From Cupriavidus taiwanensis (GTDB lineage: Bacteria > Pseudomonadota > Gammaproteobacteria > Burkholderiales > Burkholderiaceae), in the NCBI RefSeq assembly GCF_900250075.1, contig NZ_LT977071.1:1674941-1738940 (forward strand): DNA of 64,000 nt, in the 5' to 3' direction. Positions 8,545 through 18,053 of the stretch are shown piece after piece. Both the position numbers and the translations under genes were made by a program. Positions within the stretch are counted from its first letter, which is position 1; every line of letters begins with the position of its first letter. Under the pieces are notes generated by a model. The model searched no databases, was not told the origin of the DNA, and worked only from the letters and a program-made list of their open reading frames with translations.

Positions 8545-9972
8545 TCAGTTAAACCGCACGTACTCGAAATCCACCGGCTGCCGGTTGATACCCATCACCG
8601 GCGGCGCGATCCAGTTGGCAAACTTGCCCGGCTCGACCACGCGGCCCATCAGGCTGGCGACAAAGGCGCGGTCGCCGTCGGTGGGCAGCCACTGGTCGCG
8701 GAAGTCGCGCCATTCAGCGTCGGAGATCACACGGCCGTCGGGCGAGACCTTGACCCCGGCGAGCGCGCCGATATTGCGGTGGAAGGCCTTGTGCGGCACC
8801 TTCAGGCGGAACGGGATGCCGGCCTTGTCGATGACCTTGTTCCAGCGCTCGATGCCGGCCATGCTGTCCTTGATGTAGTCGTCGCGCAGCACTTCGTTGA
8901 GCGCGTTCAGCATCGGCACTTCCTTCTCGGTCAGTTGGCCGTTCTGCGCCTGCAGGATGCGGTAGGTCTGGCCCTTGAGCACGTGGTCGTCCATGCGCTT
9001 GCCTTCTTCGTAGCGGCCCTTCAGGCCGGTGCTGTAGAAAGTGGCGGCGTTGCTGGATTCATCGGCACCGAACAGGTCGATGGTGACGCTGTAGTGGAAG
9101 TTCAGGTAACGCTGCAGCGTGGGCAGGTCGATCACGCCCGCGGCGCGCAGCTTGGCCGGATCGTCGGTCTTGAGTTCGTTCATCACCTGGCAGGTGCGCT
9201 GGATCACGCGCGACACGCCCGATTCGCCCACGAACATGTGGTGCGCTTCCTCGGTCAGCATGAACTTGGTGGTGCGCGCCAGCGGGTCGAAGGCGGACTC
9301 GGCCAGCGCGCACAGCTGGAACTTGCCATCGCGGTCGGTGAAGTAGGTGAACATGAAGAACGACAGCCAGTCGGGCGTCTGTTCGTTGAACGCCTGCAGG
9401 ATGCGCGGGTTGTCCTGCTGGCCGCTGCGGCGCTCCAGCAGCGCCTCGCCCTCTTCGCGGCCGTCGCGGCCAAAATACTTGTGCAGCAGGTAGACCATGG
9501 CCCACAGGTGGCGGCCCTCTTCCACGTTCACCTGGAACAGGTTGCGCAGGTCGTACATGCTGGGCGCGGTCAGGCCCAGGTGGCGCTGCTGCTCGACCGA
9601 GGCGGGCTCGGTATCGCCCTGCGTCACGATGATGCGGCGCAGGTTGGCGCGGTACTCGCCCGGCACGTCCTGCCACGCGTCCTCGCCCTTGTGGTCGCCG
9701 AAATGGATCTTGCGGTTGGCCTCGGCCGGGTTCAGGAAGATGCCCCAGCGGTAGTCCGGCATCTTGACGTGGCCGAAATGGGCCCAGCCCTGCGGATCGA
9801 CGCTGATCGCGGTGCGCAGGTAGATATCGTGCTGGTGCGAGCCTTCCGGGCCCATGTCGTTCCACCAGCTCAGGTAGTTGGGCTGCCATTGCTCGAGCGC
9901 GCGCTGCAGCGTGCGGTCTTCGCTCAGGTTGACGTTGTTGGGGATCTTGTCGCTGTAGTTGATGCCGGACAT
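8545..9972 (-). CDS. boxB: Benzoyl-CoA 2,3-epoxidase, oxygenase subunit BoxB
   Basis: The 475-residue protein begins [16 protein letters not shown], a signature of BoxB, and carries the carboxylate/His motifs of a diiron enzyme, for example LTEEAHHMF and the EEGRHLWAM region. BoxB with BoxA converts benzoyl-CoA to its 2,3-epoxide using O2 and reducing power from NADPH. The ATG at 9972 has GGAGACCACC in front; 32 upstream in-frame codons are not needed. It follows boxC by 52 bp on the same strand, so the two are co-transcribed. Family length is about 473, so the gene is intact. Confidence 0.95.
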   Translation of the reverse strand: MSGINYSDKIPNNVNLSEDRTLQRALEQWQPNYLSWWNDMGPEGSHQHDIYLRTAISVDPQGWAHFGHVKMPDYRWGIFLNPAEANRKIHFGDHKGEDAWQDVPGEYRANLRRIIVTQGDTEPASVEQQRHLGLTAPSMYDLRNLFQVNVEEGRHLWAMVYLLHKYFGRDGREEGEALLERRSGQQDNPRILQAFNEQTPDWLSFFMFTYFTDRDGKFQLCALAESAFDPLARTTKFMLTEEAHHMFVGESGVSRVIQRTCQVMNELKTDDPAKLRAAGVIDLPTLQRYLNFHYSVTIDLFGADESSNAATFYSTGLKGRYEEGKRMDDHVLKGQTYRILQAQNGQLTEKEVPMLNALNEVLRDDYIKDSMAGIERWNKVIDKAGIPFRLKVPHKAFHRNIGALAGVKVSPDGRVISDAEWRDFRDQWLPTDGDRAFVASLMGRVVEPGKFANWIAPPVMGINRQPVDFEYVRFN

Positions 9973-10024
9973 GGTGGTCTCCGTTTCCGTTATGCGGGCG
10001 ATTCGGTATGGGTTCGGCGGGCGG

Positions 10025-11683
10025 TCAGACCCGGTTCCAGTCGAAGGCGGCCTTGTCGCCCTTGCCATAGACCTTGAGCGCGCCCTTGTCGCCGACCGCG
10101 TTGGGGCGCTGGAAGATCCAGTTCTGCCACGCGGTCAGGCGGCCGAAGATGCGGGTGAACATGTTTTCCTGGCCGTTGAAGCGCAGGTTGGCTTCCATGC
10201 CGGTGAGCGCATCGGGCGACATCGCCACGCGCTCTTCCAGCGCGATGCGCACTTCGTCGGTCCAGTCGATGTCGTCCGGGTTGGCGGTGACCAGGCCCAG
10301 CGCGTAGGCGGCATCGGCATCGAGCGGCTGCCCTGCCCTGGCGCGCACGGCATCGAGCGCGGGCTGCTCGTCGTAGAAGCGCCGTCCCAGGCGGCTCTGG
10401 CCGGTGGCCATCGGGTACAAGCCGAAGTTGACATCGGCCACGGTGATCTTCGGCGCGCGCGCCTCGTCGTCGGGCAGCGCCAGGTGGTAGCTGCGGTCGC
10501 ACGCCAGCGCCAGTTCCAGGAAGGTGCCGGCAAAGCAGGAGCCTGGCTCGATCAGCGCGAACAGGCTGCGCGACGACACGTCCAGGCGGCTCAGCGTGCG
10601 GCGCAGCAGGCCGATGGTCTCGCGCACGAACCAGTGGTCCCTGTGCGCCAGCAGCGTGGCGTCGGTGGCCAGTACCGCGGTGGCATCGCCGCTGGTCTTG
10701 ATCAGCCAGGTGCCGATGTCGAGCTCATTGGTGCGCATCGACAGGATCGCGTCTTCCAGCTCGCGCGCCAGCTGCAGCGGGTACCAGCCGGCGCCGGCCT
10801 GCACGATCGCGCCGATGTCCTGCGGCTGCGCGCCCGTCGGTGCCTTCACCGTGAAGGTGGCGGTGCGGCCGGCGCGGTCGATCTCGACCGTGACGTGCGT
10901 ATAGCGCAGCGCATCCGCTTCGATCACGCGCTCGATCGGGGTGAGCGCGACGCCTTGCGCATCGGCCGGGCGGTCGCTCTGCGCGGCCAGCGCCAGCGCG
11001 CGTTCCCGCACCTTCTGCGCAAACACCGCGGGCTTGGCGATATCGTCGACCAGGCGCCAGTCCTTGGCGCGCTGGCCGCGCACGCCCTCGGTGGTGGTGC
11101 AGAAGATATCGGCGAGGTCATGGCGCACATGGCGCTTGTCGGTGACGCGGGTCAGGCCGCCGGTGCCCGGCAGCACGCCCAGCAGCGGCACTTCCGGCAG
11201 GCTCACCGCCGACGAGCGGTCGTCCACCAGCAGGATCTCGTCGCAGGCCAGCGCCAGCTCATAGCCGCCGCCGGCGCAGGCGCCGTTTACCGCGGCCAGG
11301 AATTTCAGGCCGCTGTGTGCCGAGGAGTCCTCGATGCCGTTGCGGGTCTCGTTGGTGAACTTGCAGAAGTTGACCTTCCACGCATGGCTGCTGACGCCGA
11401 GCATGAAGATATTGGCGCCCGAGCAGAACACCTTGTCCTTGCCGCTGGTGATGACCACGGTGCGCACTTCCGGATGCTCGAAGCGGATGCGGTTGAGCGC
11501 GTCGTTCAACTCGATGTCGACGCCGAGGTCGTAGCTGTTGAGCTTGAGCTTGTAGCCGGGGCGCAGGCCGGCGTTCTCGTCGATATCCACCGCCAGCGTG
11601 GCGACGGGGCCTTCGAAAGCCAGCTTCAGGTGCTTGTATTGGGAAGGATCGGTCTGGTAGTCGACGCGGGGGGCGGTGGTCAC
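10025..11683 (-). CDS. boxC: 2,3-epoxybenzoyl-CoA dihydrolase BoxC
   Basis: The 552-residue protein is an enoyl-CoA hydratase/isomerase-fold enzyme of double size. It has a first crotonase segment (SGANIFMLGVSSHAWK, NGACAGGGYELALACDE) and a second, diverged one (CFAGTFLELALACDRSY). BoxC hydrolytically opens the epoxide ring of benzoyl-CoA to 3,4-dehydroadipyl-CoA semialdehyde and formate. It is the first structural gene after boxR and has its own promoter region with three palindromes in the 160 bp between boxR and boxC. GGAGACCCCGCCGTG-type sequence precedes the ATG. Confidence 0.94.
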   Translation of the reverse strand: MTTAPRVDYQTDPSQYKHLKLAFEGPVATLAVDIDENAGLRPGYKLKLNSYDLGVDIELNDALNRIRFEHPEVRTVVITSGKDKVFCSGANIFMLGVSSHAWKVNFCKFTNETRNGIEDSSAHSGLKFLAAVNGACAGGGYELALACDEILLVDDRSSAVSLPEVPLLGVLPGTGGLTRVTDKRHVRHDLADIFCTTTEGVRGQRAKDWRLVDDIAKPAVFAQKVRERALALAAQSDRPADAQGVALTPIERVIEADALRYTHVTVEIDRAGRTATFTVKAPTGAQPQDIGAIVQAGAGWYPLQLARELEDAILSMRTNELDIGTWLIKTSGDATAVLATDATLLAHRDHWFVRETIGLLRRTLSRLDVSSRSLFALIEPGSCFAGTFLELALACDRSYHLALPDDEARAPKITVADVNFGLYPMATGQSRLGRRFYDEQPALDAVRARAGQPLDADAAYALGLVTANPDDIDWTDEVRIALEERVAMSPDALTGMEANLRFNGQENMFTRIFGRLTAWQNWIFQRPNAVGDKGALKVYGKGDKAAFDWNRV

Positions 11684-11705
11684 GGCGGGGTCTCCTCAGC
11701 GAAAC

Positions 11706-11785
11706 TGCACTATCGTGCATCAACGGGTATCTGGTTTAGACGAACTATAGTTCATCAATCAGATCTTCAGCAAGCACTATTGTGC
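11706..11785 (-). promoter_or_regulatory. boxC promoter with three BoxR-type palindromes
   Basis: Three related palindromes lie at 11706-11719 (TGCACTATCGTGCA), 11742-11753 (GAACTATAGTTC) and 11774-11785 (GCACTATTGTGC). Their centres are about 35 and 32 bp apart, that is roughly three helical turns. Read on the minus strand, TTGCTG and TATAGT separated by 18 bp make a plausible sigma-70 promoter. The middle palindrome covers the -10 box and the distal one abuts the -35. BoxR/BzdR repressors are known to bind TGCA-rich sites and to release on benzoyl-CoA; the assignment to BoxR here is by position and sequence. Confidence 0.65.
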
Positions 11786-11843
11786 AGATTTTCAGAGGCG
11801 TGACTCGGGATGCTCTCCACCCCCGCTGACTGAGGCAGCGCCG

Positions 11844-12806
11844 TCACACCGGCATGCGCAACGCCTCCCGCACCAGCCCGCGCAGGCCGGCAAAGGTAGC
11901 GTCGAGCGGCTGCGCGCTGGTGTCCAGCGAGAATTCCGCCTTGGAATAGAAGGCGGCGCGGCCGGCCAGGATCTGGCGCAGGTCTTCCATGGCCTCCTTG
12001 CTGGCGGCCATCGGACGGAAGTCACCCTGCGCCCGCACCCGTTCCATATGGTGTTCCGGCTCGGCCTGCAGCCACACCGTGGTGCAGTGGGCCAGCAGCA
12101 GGTTGAAGGTGGCCGGGTCCGACACCAGGCCGCCGGGCGTGGCGATCACGGCCTCGGGATAGATCTGGATGGCCTCCTCCAGCGCGCGCCGCTCATAGCG
12201 GCGATAGGCGTTCATGCCGTACAGGCCCTGGATCTCGGAGATGCTGCAGCCGGCGAATTTCTCGATCTCGCGGCTCAGCTCCACGAACGGGAAATCCAGG
12301 TCTTCGGCCAGCATCCCGCCCAGCGTGGTCTTGCCCGCGCCGCGCAAGCCGATCAGCGCCACGCGCGGACTGCGCGCGGCCTGGGCCGCGTTCTCGCCGC
12401 CGGTACCGAGCAGCTCGCCCACGGCAATACGCACGCGCCGCAGCGTGGCTTCGTCGCGGTGTTCCAGCAACTCGCGCAGCAGGATCCATTCCGGCGACGA
12501 CGTGGTGACGTCGCCCAGCAGCCCGGCCAGCGAGCACTGCAGCGCCTCGGCCACATGCTGCAGCACCAGGATGGAGGCGTTGCCGCTGCCGTATTCCAGG
12601 TTGGCGAGGTGGCGCTCGGAGACGCCCGCCGCCTGCGCGGCGGCCTTGCGGGTCAGGCCCCGGCAGGCCCGCTGCTGGCGCACGCGCTCGCCCAGGGCCA
12701 CCAGGAAGGGGTTTTTCTCCGGCCCGTTGGCGGCCGCGTCGCTTGAACCATGGTGCAGTTCCGCCTCAGGGGTTAACCCAGATTCATGCAATATAGTGCT
12801 TGACAT
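11844..12806 (-). CDS. boxR: Benzoyl-CoA-responsive transcriptional regulator BoxR (XRE HTH + shikimate-kinase-like domain)
   Basis: The 320-residue protein joins an XRE-type helix-turn-helix (about residues 35-95, GERVRQQRACRGLTRKAAAQ, then VSERHLANLEYG) to a C-terminal shikimate-kinase-like domain with a P-loop (GLRGAGKTTLGGML) from about residue 150. This fusion is diagnostic of the BzdR/BoxR family, in which the kinase-like domain binds benzoyl-CoA. It lies directly upstream of boxC and divergent from the benzoate activation genes. A palindrome at 12787-12799 lies within its own first codons, which suggests autoregulation. Confidence 0.93.
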   Translation of the reverse strand: MSSTILHESGLTPEAELHHGSSDAAANGPEKNPFLVALGERVRQQRACRGLTRKAAAQAAGVSERHLANLEYGSGNASILVLQHVAEALQCSLAGLLGDVTTSSPEWILLRELLEHRDEATLRRVRIAVGELLGTGGENAAQAARSPRVALIGLRGAGKTTLGGMLAEDLDFPFVELSREIEKFAGCSISEIQGLYGMNAYRRYERRALEEAIQIYPEAVIATPGGLVSDPATFNLLLAHCTTVWLQAEPEHHMERVRAQGDFRPMAASKEAMEDLRQILAGRAAFYSKAEFSLDTSAQPLDATFAGLRGLVREALRMPV

Positions 12807-12850
12807 GATTTCCCCGCGGCTCTATTTTTCATACATGCACAATAATGCAT
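12787..12850 (+). promoter_or_regulatory. Divergent promoter of the benzoate activation operon with BoxR-type palindromes
   Basis: On the plus strand TTGACA (12800-12805) and TATTTT (12823-12828) are separated by 17 bp, a near-consensus sigma-70 promoter pointing to the DUF4863 gene. A TGCA palindrome (ATGCACAATAATGCAT, 12835-12850) sits at the expected transcription start. A second partial one (TGCAATATAGTGC, 12787-12799) lies just upstream of the -35, inside the 5' end of boxR. The arrangement would let BoxR shut both divergent transcripts at once. Confidence 0.62.
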
Positions 12851-12895
12851 GATGCCGGTGAAGGCAACCGGCGCATCAGACGGAGCCCCTCCCCT

Positions 12896-13360
12896 ATGTC
12901 CCCAACAGAATTCCGCAGCCAGATCGCGCGCCTCACCGCGCAACTGGAAGGCCGCCCGCTCGATACCGCGCTCGATGCATGGCTGAATGCCGAGCACGGT
13001 GCGGGCAGCCCGACCTACCAGCAACTGATGGCGTCATGTCAGGCCGGCGTAGCCGAAGGCTGGCTGTGCGACCGCGAAGGCGGCGGCATCCGCTACGGCC
13101 GGGTCTTCAAGCCCGCCGACGACCTGCACGGCTTTTCGGTCGACGTGGTCGACATGCACGACATCGCCGGACCGCACCACACCCATCCCGAGGGCGAGAT
13201 CGACCTGATCATGCCGCTCGACCGCGACGCGCGCTTCGACGGCCGCCCCGCCGGCTGGCTGGTGTGCCCGCCGGGCAGCGCCCACCGCCCTACCGTCAGC
13301 AACGGCCGCGCGCTGGTGCTGTACCTGCTGCCGCAAGGCCGCATCGACTTCACGCGCTGA
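12896..13360 (+). CDS. DUF4863 family protein (4-hydroxylaminobenzoate lyase-like)
   Basis: The 154-residue protein ends in a cupin-like half with HHTHPEGEIDLIMPL, GWLVCPPGSAHRP and LVLYLLPQGRIDF. The His/Glu pattern suggests a metal site. The family (DUF4863) includes PnbB-type 4-hydroxylaminobenzoate lyases, but there is no nitrobenzoate pathway here. As first gene of the plus-strand benzoate operon, 8 bp ahead of the semialdehyde dehydrogenase, it is more likely an accessory or detoxifying enzyme of benzoate metabolism. The ATG at 12896 follows the BoxR-controlled promoter with a GACGGAG SD; earlier in-frame codons would overlap the promoter. Confidence 0.72.
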   Translation: MSPTEFRSQIARLTAQLEGRPLDTALDAWLNAEHGAGSPTYQQLMASCQAGVAEGWLCDREGGGIRYGRVFKPADDLHGFSVDVVDMHDIAGPHHTHPEGEIDLIMPLDRDARFDGRPAGWLVCPPGSAHRPTVSNGRALVLYLLPQGRIDFTR

Positions 13361-13368
13361 GAGCCACC

Positions 13369-14916
13369 ATGACCGAACTCCTTTCCAATTACCTTGGCGG
13401 CACCTGGCAACGCGGCAGCGGCGCCGGCACTGCACTGTTCGATCCGGTGCTTGGCAATGAACTGGTGCGTGTCGACGCCACCGGCCTGGACCTGGCGGCC
13501 GGCTTCGCCTTCGCCCGCGAGCAGGGCGGCGCCGCGCTGCGCGCATTGACCTACCGGCAACGCACCGCGCTGCTGGGCGAGGTGGTCAAGGTGCTGCAGG
13601 CCAATCGCGATGCCTATTACGACATCGCCACCGCCAACAGCGGCACGGTGCGCAACGACTCCGCGGTCGACATCGATGGTGCCATCTTCACGCTGGGCAC
13701 TTACGCCAGGCTGGGCGATACGCTCGGCGACCGGCATTACCTGCCGGACGGCGAAGCGGCGCGGCTGGGCAAGGATCCGCTGTTCCAGTCGCAGCATGTG
13801 CTGGTGCCGACGCGCGGCGTGGCGCTGTTTATCAATGCCTTCAACTTCCCGGCGTGGGGACTGTGGGAAAAAGCCGCGCCGGCGCTGCTGGCGGGCGTGC
13901 CGGTGATCGTCAAACCCGCCACCGCAACCGCCTGGCTGACGCAGCGCATGGTGCGCGACGTGGTCGAGGCCGGCATCCTGCCAGCCGGCGCGCTGTCGGT
14001 GGTGTGCGGCAGCGCCGCGGGGCTGCTGGACGCGCTGCAGCCGTTCGACGTGGTCTCGTTCACCGGTTCGGCCGATACCGCCGCGGTGATCCGCTCGCAT
14101 CCGGCCATCGCCCGGCGCTCGGTGCGCGTGAACATCGAAGCGGACAGCATCAATTCGGCCGTGCTGCTGCCGCAGGACGGCGCCGGCAGTGCTGCCTTCG
14201 ACCTGCTGGCGAAGGAGGTCGTGCGCGAGATGACGGTCAAGTCCGGCCAGAAATGCACCGCGATCCGGCGCGTTTTCGTGCCCGAGGCGCTGTACGCCCA
14301 GGCCGCCGAGGCCATCGGCGCGCGGCTGTCCAAGGTAACCGTGGGCAATCCGCGCCACGATTCGGTACGCATGGGCGCACTGGTCAGCCGCGCGCAGTTC
14401 GACGCCGTGCAGGCGGGACTGGCCGGGTTGCGCGCGCACGCGCGGGTGCTGCATGACGGCGCGCGCCAGCCGCTGCTCGATGCCGACCCGGCGCTGGCCT
14501 GCTGCATCGGCCCGACGCTGCTGGGCGTGAGCGATGCCGACGCGGCCGCCGCGGTGCACGACACCGAAGTGTTCGGCCCGGTCGCCACGCTGCTGCCCTA
14601 CCGGGATACGGCCCATGCCCTCGACCTGGTGCGCCGTGGCCAGGGCTCGCTGGTGGCCTCGCTCTATGGCAGCGACGCGGCCGCGCTCGGCGCCGCCGCG
14701 CTGGAGCTGGCCGACAGCCATGGACGCGTGCATGTGATTTCGCCCGAGGTGGCGCAGCTGCACACCGGCCACGGCAACGTCATGCCGCAATCGCTGCACG
14801 GCGGCCCGGGCCGCGCCGGCGGCGGCGAAGAGCTGGGCGGCCTGCGCGCCCTGCACTTCTATCACCGCCGCTGCGCCATCCAGGCCAGCACCGCAGTGCT
14901 CGGCAGCCTGGCCTGA
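13369..14916 (+). CDS. boxD: 3,4-dehydroadipyl-CoA semialdehyde dehydrogenase BoxD
   Basis: The 515-residue aldehyde dehydrogenase is of the PaaZ-N/BoxD type, with FINAFNFPAWGLWEKAAPAL, the nucleotide motif FTGSADTAAV, and the catalytic Cys in KSGQKCTAIRR. The C-terminal HGGPGRAGGGEELGG is typical of this branch. It would oxidise the semialdehyde made by BoxC to 3,4-dehydroadipyl-CoA with NADP+, feeding beta-oxidation. It starts 8 bp after the DUF4863 gene and is followed after 87 bp by benzoate-CoA ligase, all on one strand. GAGAGCCACC precedes the ATG. Confidence 0.9.
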   Translation: MTELLSNYLGGTWQRGSGAGTALFDPVLGNELVRVDATGLDLAAGFAFAREQGGAALRALTYRQRTALLGEVVKVLQANRDAYYDIATANSGTVRNDSAVDIDGAIFTLGTYARLGDTLGDRHYLPDGEAARLGKDPLFQSQHVLVPTRGVALFINAFNFPAWGLWEKAAPALLAGVPVIVKPATATAWLTQRMVRDVVEAGILPAGALSVVCGSAAGLLDALQPFDVVSFTGSADTAAVIRSHPAIARRSVRVNIEADSINSAVLLPQDGAGSAAFDLLAKEVVREMTVKSGQKCTAIRRVFVPEALYAQAAEAIGARLSKVTVGNPRHDSVRMGALVSRAQFDAVQAGLAGLRAHARVLHDGARQPLLDADPALACCIGPTLLGVSDADAAAAVHDTEVFGPVATLLPYRDTAHALDLVRRGQGSLVASLYGSDAAALGAAALELADSHGRVHVISPEVAQLHTGHGNVMPQSLHGGPGRAGGGEELGGLRALHFYHRRCAIQASTAVLGSLA

Positions 14917-15003
14917 GCGAACCGCCCCACCCGCATTCTCGCGCCGCCACATCCGCATGGCGGCGCGCGGCACACCGTACACCAGCAACAGGGGAGACAA
15001 CCC

Positions 15004-16608
15004 ATGAACGCCACGCCCGCAGCGCCACCGGTCCGGCCACCCGGCACCCCCTTCAACTTCGCCGCGCACCTGCTCCAGGGCAATGCCGCGCGCGCCGGCA
15101 AGGTGGCCTATGTCGACGACGACGGCCAGCTCACCTATGGCGAACTCGACCAGCGCGTGCGGCGCCTGGCCGCGGCGCTGCTTGCCGCCGGCATCCGCCG
15201 CGAAGAGCGCGTGCTGCTGCTGATGCACGACTGCACCGACTGGCCGGTGTGCTTTCTCGGCGCGATGTACGCCGGCATCGTCCCCGTTGCCGTCAACACC
15301 TTGCTGACCGCCGACGACTACGCCTACATGCTGCAGCACAGCCGCGCGCAGGCAGTGATGGTGTCGGCCGCGCTGGTGCCGGTGTTGCAGGACGCGCTGG
15401 CACGACCGGGGCATGAGGTGCGGCAGGTGCTGGTATCGCGTGCGCAAGCAGCATTGCCCGATGGCATGGCGACGCTGGAAACTGCGCTGGCCGCGCAGGC
15501 GCCGCTGCCGGCGCCCGCCGCCACCGGTTGCGACGATCCCGGCTTCTGGCTCTATTCGTCGGGCTCGACCGGCCAGCCCAAGGGCGTGGTGCACAGCCAC
15601 GGCAACCCGTACTGGACCGCTGCGCTCTACGCCGGGCCGGTGCTCGGCCTGACCGAGCAGGATGTGTGCTTCTCCGCGGCCAAGCTGTATTTCGCTTACG
15701 GCCTGGGCAACGGGCTCAGCTTTCCGCTCAGCGTCGGCGCCACGGTGGTGCTGATGGCCGAGCGGCCCACGCCCGATGCCACGTTCCGGCGCTGGCTGCA
15801 GCACCAGCCGACGGTATTCTTCGGCGCGCCGACCGGATACGCCGGCCTGCTCGCCTCGCCGGCGCTGCCGGCCCGGGCCGAGGTCGCGCTGCGGCTGTGC
15901 TCGTCGGCCGGCGAAGCGCTGCCGGCGGACCTCGGCGAGCGTTTCACCGCGCATTTCGGCTGCGAGATCATCGACGGCATCGGCTCCACCGAGATGCTGC
16001 ATATCTTCCTGTCCAACCGTCCCGGCCAGGTGCGCTACGGCACCACCGGCTGGCCGGTGCCGGGCTACACCATCGAGCTGCGCGACGAGGACGGCCGCCC
16101 CGTGCCCGACGGCGAGATCGGCGACCTGTATATCCAGGGCCCCAGCGCCGCGATGATGTACTGGGCCAACCGCGAGAAGTCGCGCGAGACCTTCCGCGGC
16201 GGCTGGACCAAGAGCGGCGACAAGTACGTGCGCAACGGCGACGGCAGCTACAGCTACGCCGGGCGCAGCGACGACATGCTCAAGGTCAGCGGCATCTATG
16301 TGTCGCCGTTCGAGGTCGAGGCCACGCTGGTGCAGCACCCCGCGGTGCTCGAAGCCGCCGTGATCGGCGTGCCGGACCACGACGGGCTGGTCAAGACCAA
16401 GGCCTTCGTGGTGCTGAAGGCCGGCGCGCAGCTGGGCGAGGACGAACTGAAGGCCTTCGTCAAGGAACGGCTGGCCGCCTTCAAGTACCCGCGCGCGATC
16501 GCCTTCGTCGAGGCGCTGCCCAAGACCGCTACCGGCAAGATCCAGCGCTTCATGCTGCGCGAACGAGAACTGCAGGCCGCCGCAGAGCGTGCCGCCGCGG
16601 TGGCGTGA
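15004..16608 (+). CDS. bclA: Benzoate-CoA ligase
   Basis: This 534-residue ANL-superfamily enzyme has the ATP motif YSSGSTGQPKGVVHSHGN, the GIGSTEML motif, the hinge YAGRSDDMLKVSGIYVSP and the C-terminal catalytic Lys in PKTATGKIQR. Length and sequence match benzoate-CoA ligases (BclA/BadA). It activates benzoate to benzoyl-CoA, the substrate of BoxAB and the effector of BoxR. GGGGAGACAACCC precedes the ATG. It sits between the semialdehyde dehydrogenase and a transporter in the plus-strand operon, so import, activation and late oxidation are co-expressed. Confidence 0.92.
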   Translation: MNATPAAPPVRPPGTPFNFAAHLLQGNAARAGKVAYVDDDGQLTYGELDQRVRRLAAALLAAGIRREERVLLLMHDCTDWPVCFLGAMYAGIVPVAVNTLLTADDYAYMLQHSRAQAVMVSAALVPVLQDALARPGHEVRQVLVSRAQAALPDGMATLETALAAQAPLPAPAATGCDDPGFWLYSSGSTGQPKGVVHSHGNPYWTAALYAGPVLGLTEQDVCFSAAKLYFAYGLGNGLSFPLSVGATVVLMAERPTPDATFRRWLQHQPTVFFGAPTGYAGLLASPALPARAEVALRLCSSAGEALPADLGERFTAHFGCEIIDGIGSTEMLHIFLSNRPGQVRYGTTGWPVPGYTIELRDEDGRPVPDGEIGDLYIQGPSAAMMYWANREKSRETFRGGWTKSGDKYVRNGDGSYSYAGRSDDMLKVSGIYVSPFEVEATLVQHPAVLEAAVIGVPDHDGLVKTKAFVVLKAGAQLGEDELKAFVKERLAAFKYPRAIAFVEALPKTATGKIQRFMLRERELQAAAERAAAVA

Positions 16609-16657
16609 GCGGCAACGCCGCCCACCGCCGCACCCCAACCATATCCGGAGACAAACC

Positions 16658-18013
16658 ATGCGTCAGATCGATGTCCACCAGCTGGCCGACACGGCCCGCT
16701 TCAACCGCTTCCATGCGCTCATCCTGTTCTGGTGCGCGCTGATCATCATCTTCGACGGCTATGACCTGGCCGTCGCCGGCATCGCGCTGCCGTCGATCAT
16801 GAAGGAGATGGGCGTGAGCGCCACCAGCGCGGGCTTCATGGTCAGCTCGGCGCTGTTCGGCATGATGTTCGGCGCGATCTTTCTCGGCACCGTGGCCGAC
16901 CGCATCGGACGCCGGCGCGCCATCGCCATCTGCATCGCGCTGTTCAGCGTGTTCACCGCGGCGGCGGGCCTGACCAGCGACCCGGTCAGCTTCAGCGTGA
17001 CGCGCTTCCTGGCGGGGCTGGGCATCGGCGGGGTCATGCCCAACGTGGTGGCGCAGATGACGGAATACTCGCCGCGCAAGCTGCGCGGCACGCTGGTGAC
17101 GCTGATGTTCAGCGGCTATTCGGTCGGCGGCATGCTGGCCGCGCTGCTGGGCAAGGGCCTGATCGAAAGCTACGGCTGGCAGTCGGTGTTCCTTGCCGCC
17201 GGCCTGCCGGTGGTGCTGATCCCGCTGGTGCTGCGCGCGCTGCCGGAGTCGATGCCCTACCTGATCCGCACCGGCCAGACCGATGCCCTGCAAGCCGTGG
17301 TATCGCGGCTGGCGCCGTCGCATCGCCCGCAGGCCGGCGACGTCTTTACGCTGGCTGCGGACGACAAGGCCGGCAGCACGCCGATCCGCCGCCTGTTCCA
17401 GGATGGCCGCGGCGTCAGCACGGTGATGTTCTGGGTCGCGTTCTTCATGTGCCTGTTCATGGTGTATGCGCTCAGCTCGTGGCTGGCCAAACTGATGGCG
17501 GGCGCGGGCTACAGCCTGGGCTCGGCGCTGACCTTCGTGCTGGTGCTGAACTTCGGCGCGATGCTGGGCGCCATCGGCGGCGGCTGGCTGGCCGACCGGC
17601 TGCCGATCAAGCACGTGCTGGTCGGCATGTATGCGCTGGCGGCGGTGTCGATCACGCTGCTGGGCTATCCGATGCCGAGCGCCGCGCTGTTCGTGGTGGT
17701 GGGCCTGGCGGGCGCGTCCACCATCGGCACGCAGATCGTCACCTACGCCTACGCGGGCCAGTTCTACCCGATGGCGGTGCGCGGCACCGGCATCGGCTGG
17801 GCCTCCGGCGTGGGCCGCAGCGGCGCCATCCTGGCCCCGATCGTGATCGGCGTGCTGGTGGGGATGTCGCTGCCGCTGCAGCAGAACTTCATGGCGATGG
17901 CAATCCCGGCGGTGATCGCGGCGGGTGCGGTGTCGATGATCAACCACCGCAAGTCGGCCTCGGCGCAGGCGGAAGTCGCTGCGCCGGTGCGGGCGGCGGT
18001 GCGGGAGGCATGA
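16658..18013 (+). CDS. benK: MFS transporter, aromatic acid:H+ symporter family (probable benzoate uptake)
   Basis: The 451-residue protein has 12 predicted membrane segments. The DGYDLAVAG motif in the first helix is characteristic of the AAHS family, and GTVADRIGRRR is the loop 2-3 motif. The second half carries the partner GGGWLADRLPIKH. AAHS members carry benzoate, 4-hydroxybenzoate and relatives. Its place 49 bp after benzoate-CoA ligase, with CCGGAGACAAACC before the ATG, makes benzoate the likely substrate, hence the BenK label. It is the last gene of the operon; a REP hairpin follows at 18054-18092. Confidence 0.86.
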   Translation: MRQIDVHQLADTARFNRFHALILFWCALIIIFDGYDLAVAGIALPSIMKEMGVSATSAGFMVSSALFGMMFGAIFLGTVADRIGRRRAIAICIALFSVFTAAAGLTSDPVSFSVTRFLAGLGIGGVMPNVVAQMTEYSPRKLRGTLVTLMFSGYSVGGMLAALLGKGLIESYGWQSVFLAAGLPVVLIPLVLRALPESMPYLIRTGQTDALQAVVSRLAPSHRPQAGDVFTLAADDKAGSTPIRRLFQDGRGVSTVMFWVAFFMCLFMVYALSSWLAKLMAGAGYSLGSALTFVLVLNFGAMLGAIGGGWLADRLPIKHVLVGMYALAAVSITLLGYPMPSAALFVVVGLAGASTIGTQIVTYAYAGQFYPMAVRGTGIGWASGVGRSGAILAPIVIGVLVGMSLPLQQNFMAMAIPAVIAAGAVSMINHRKSASAQAEVAAPVRAAVREA

Positions 18014-18053
18014 GGGAAATTGCTTGTGACTTGAGTCCTCCCGCATGCCCATT

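Noticed and set aside
13093..16659. Very long minus-strand frame (1188 codons) across the benzoate operon
   Set aside because: It is antisense to the semialdehyde dehydrogenase and benzoate-CoA ligase genes. Its translation is His/Gly/Arg-rich low-complexity sequence typical of shadow frames in GC-rich DNA, with no domain.
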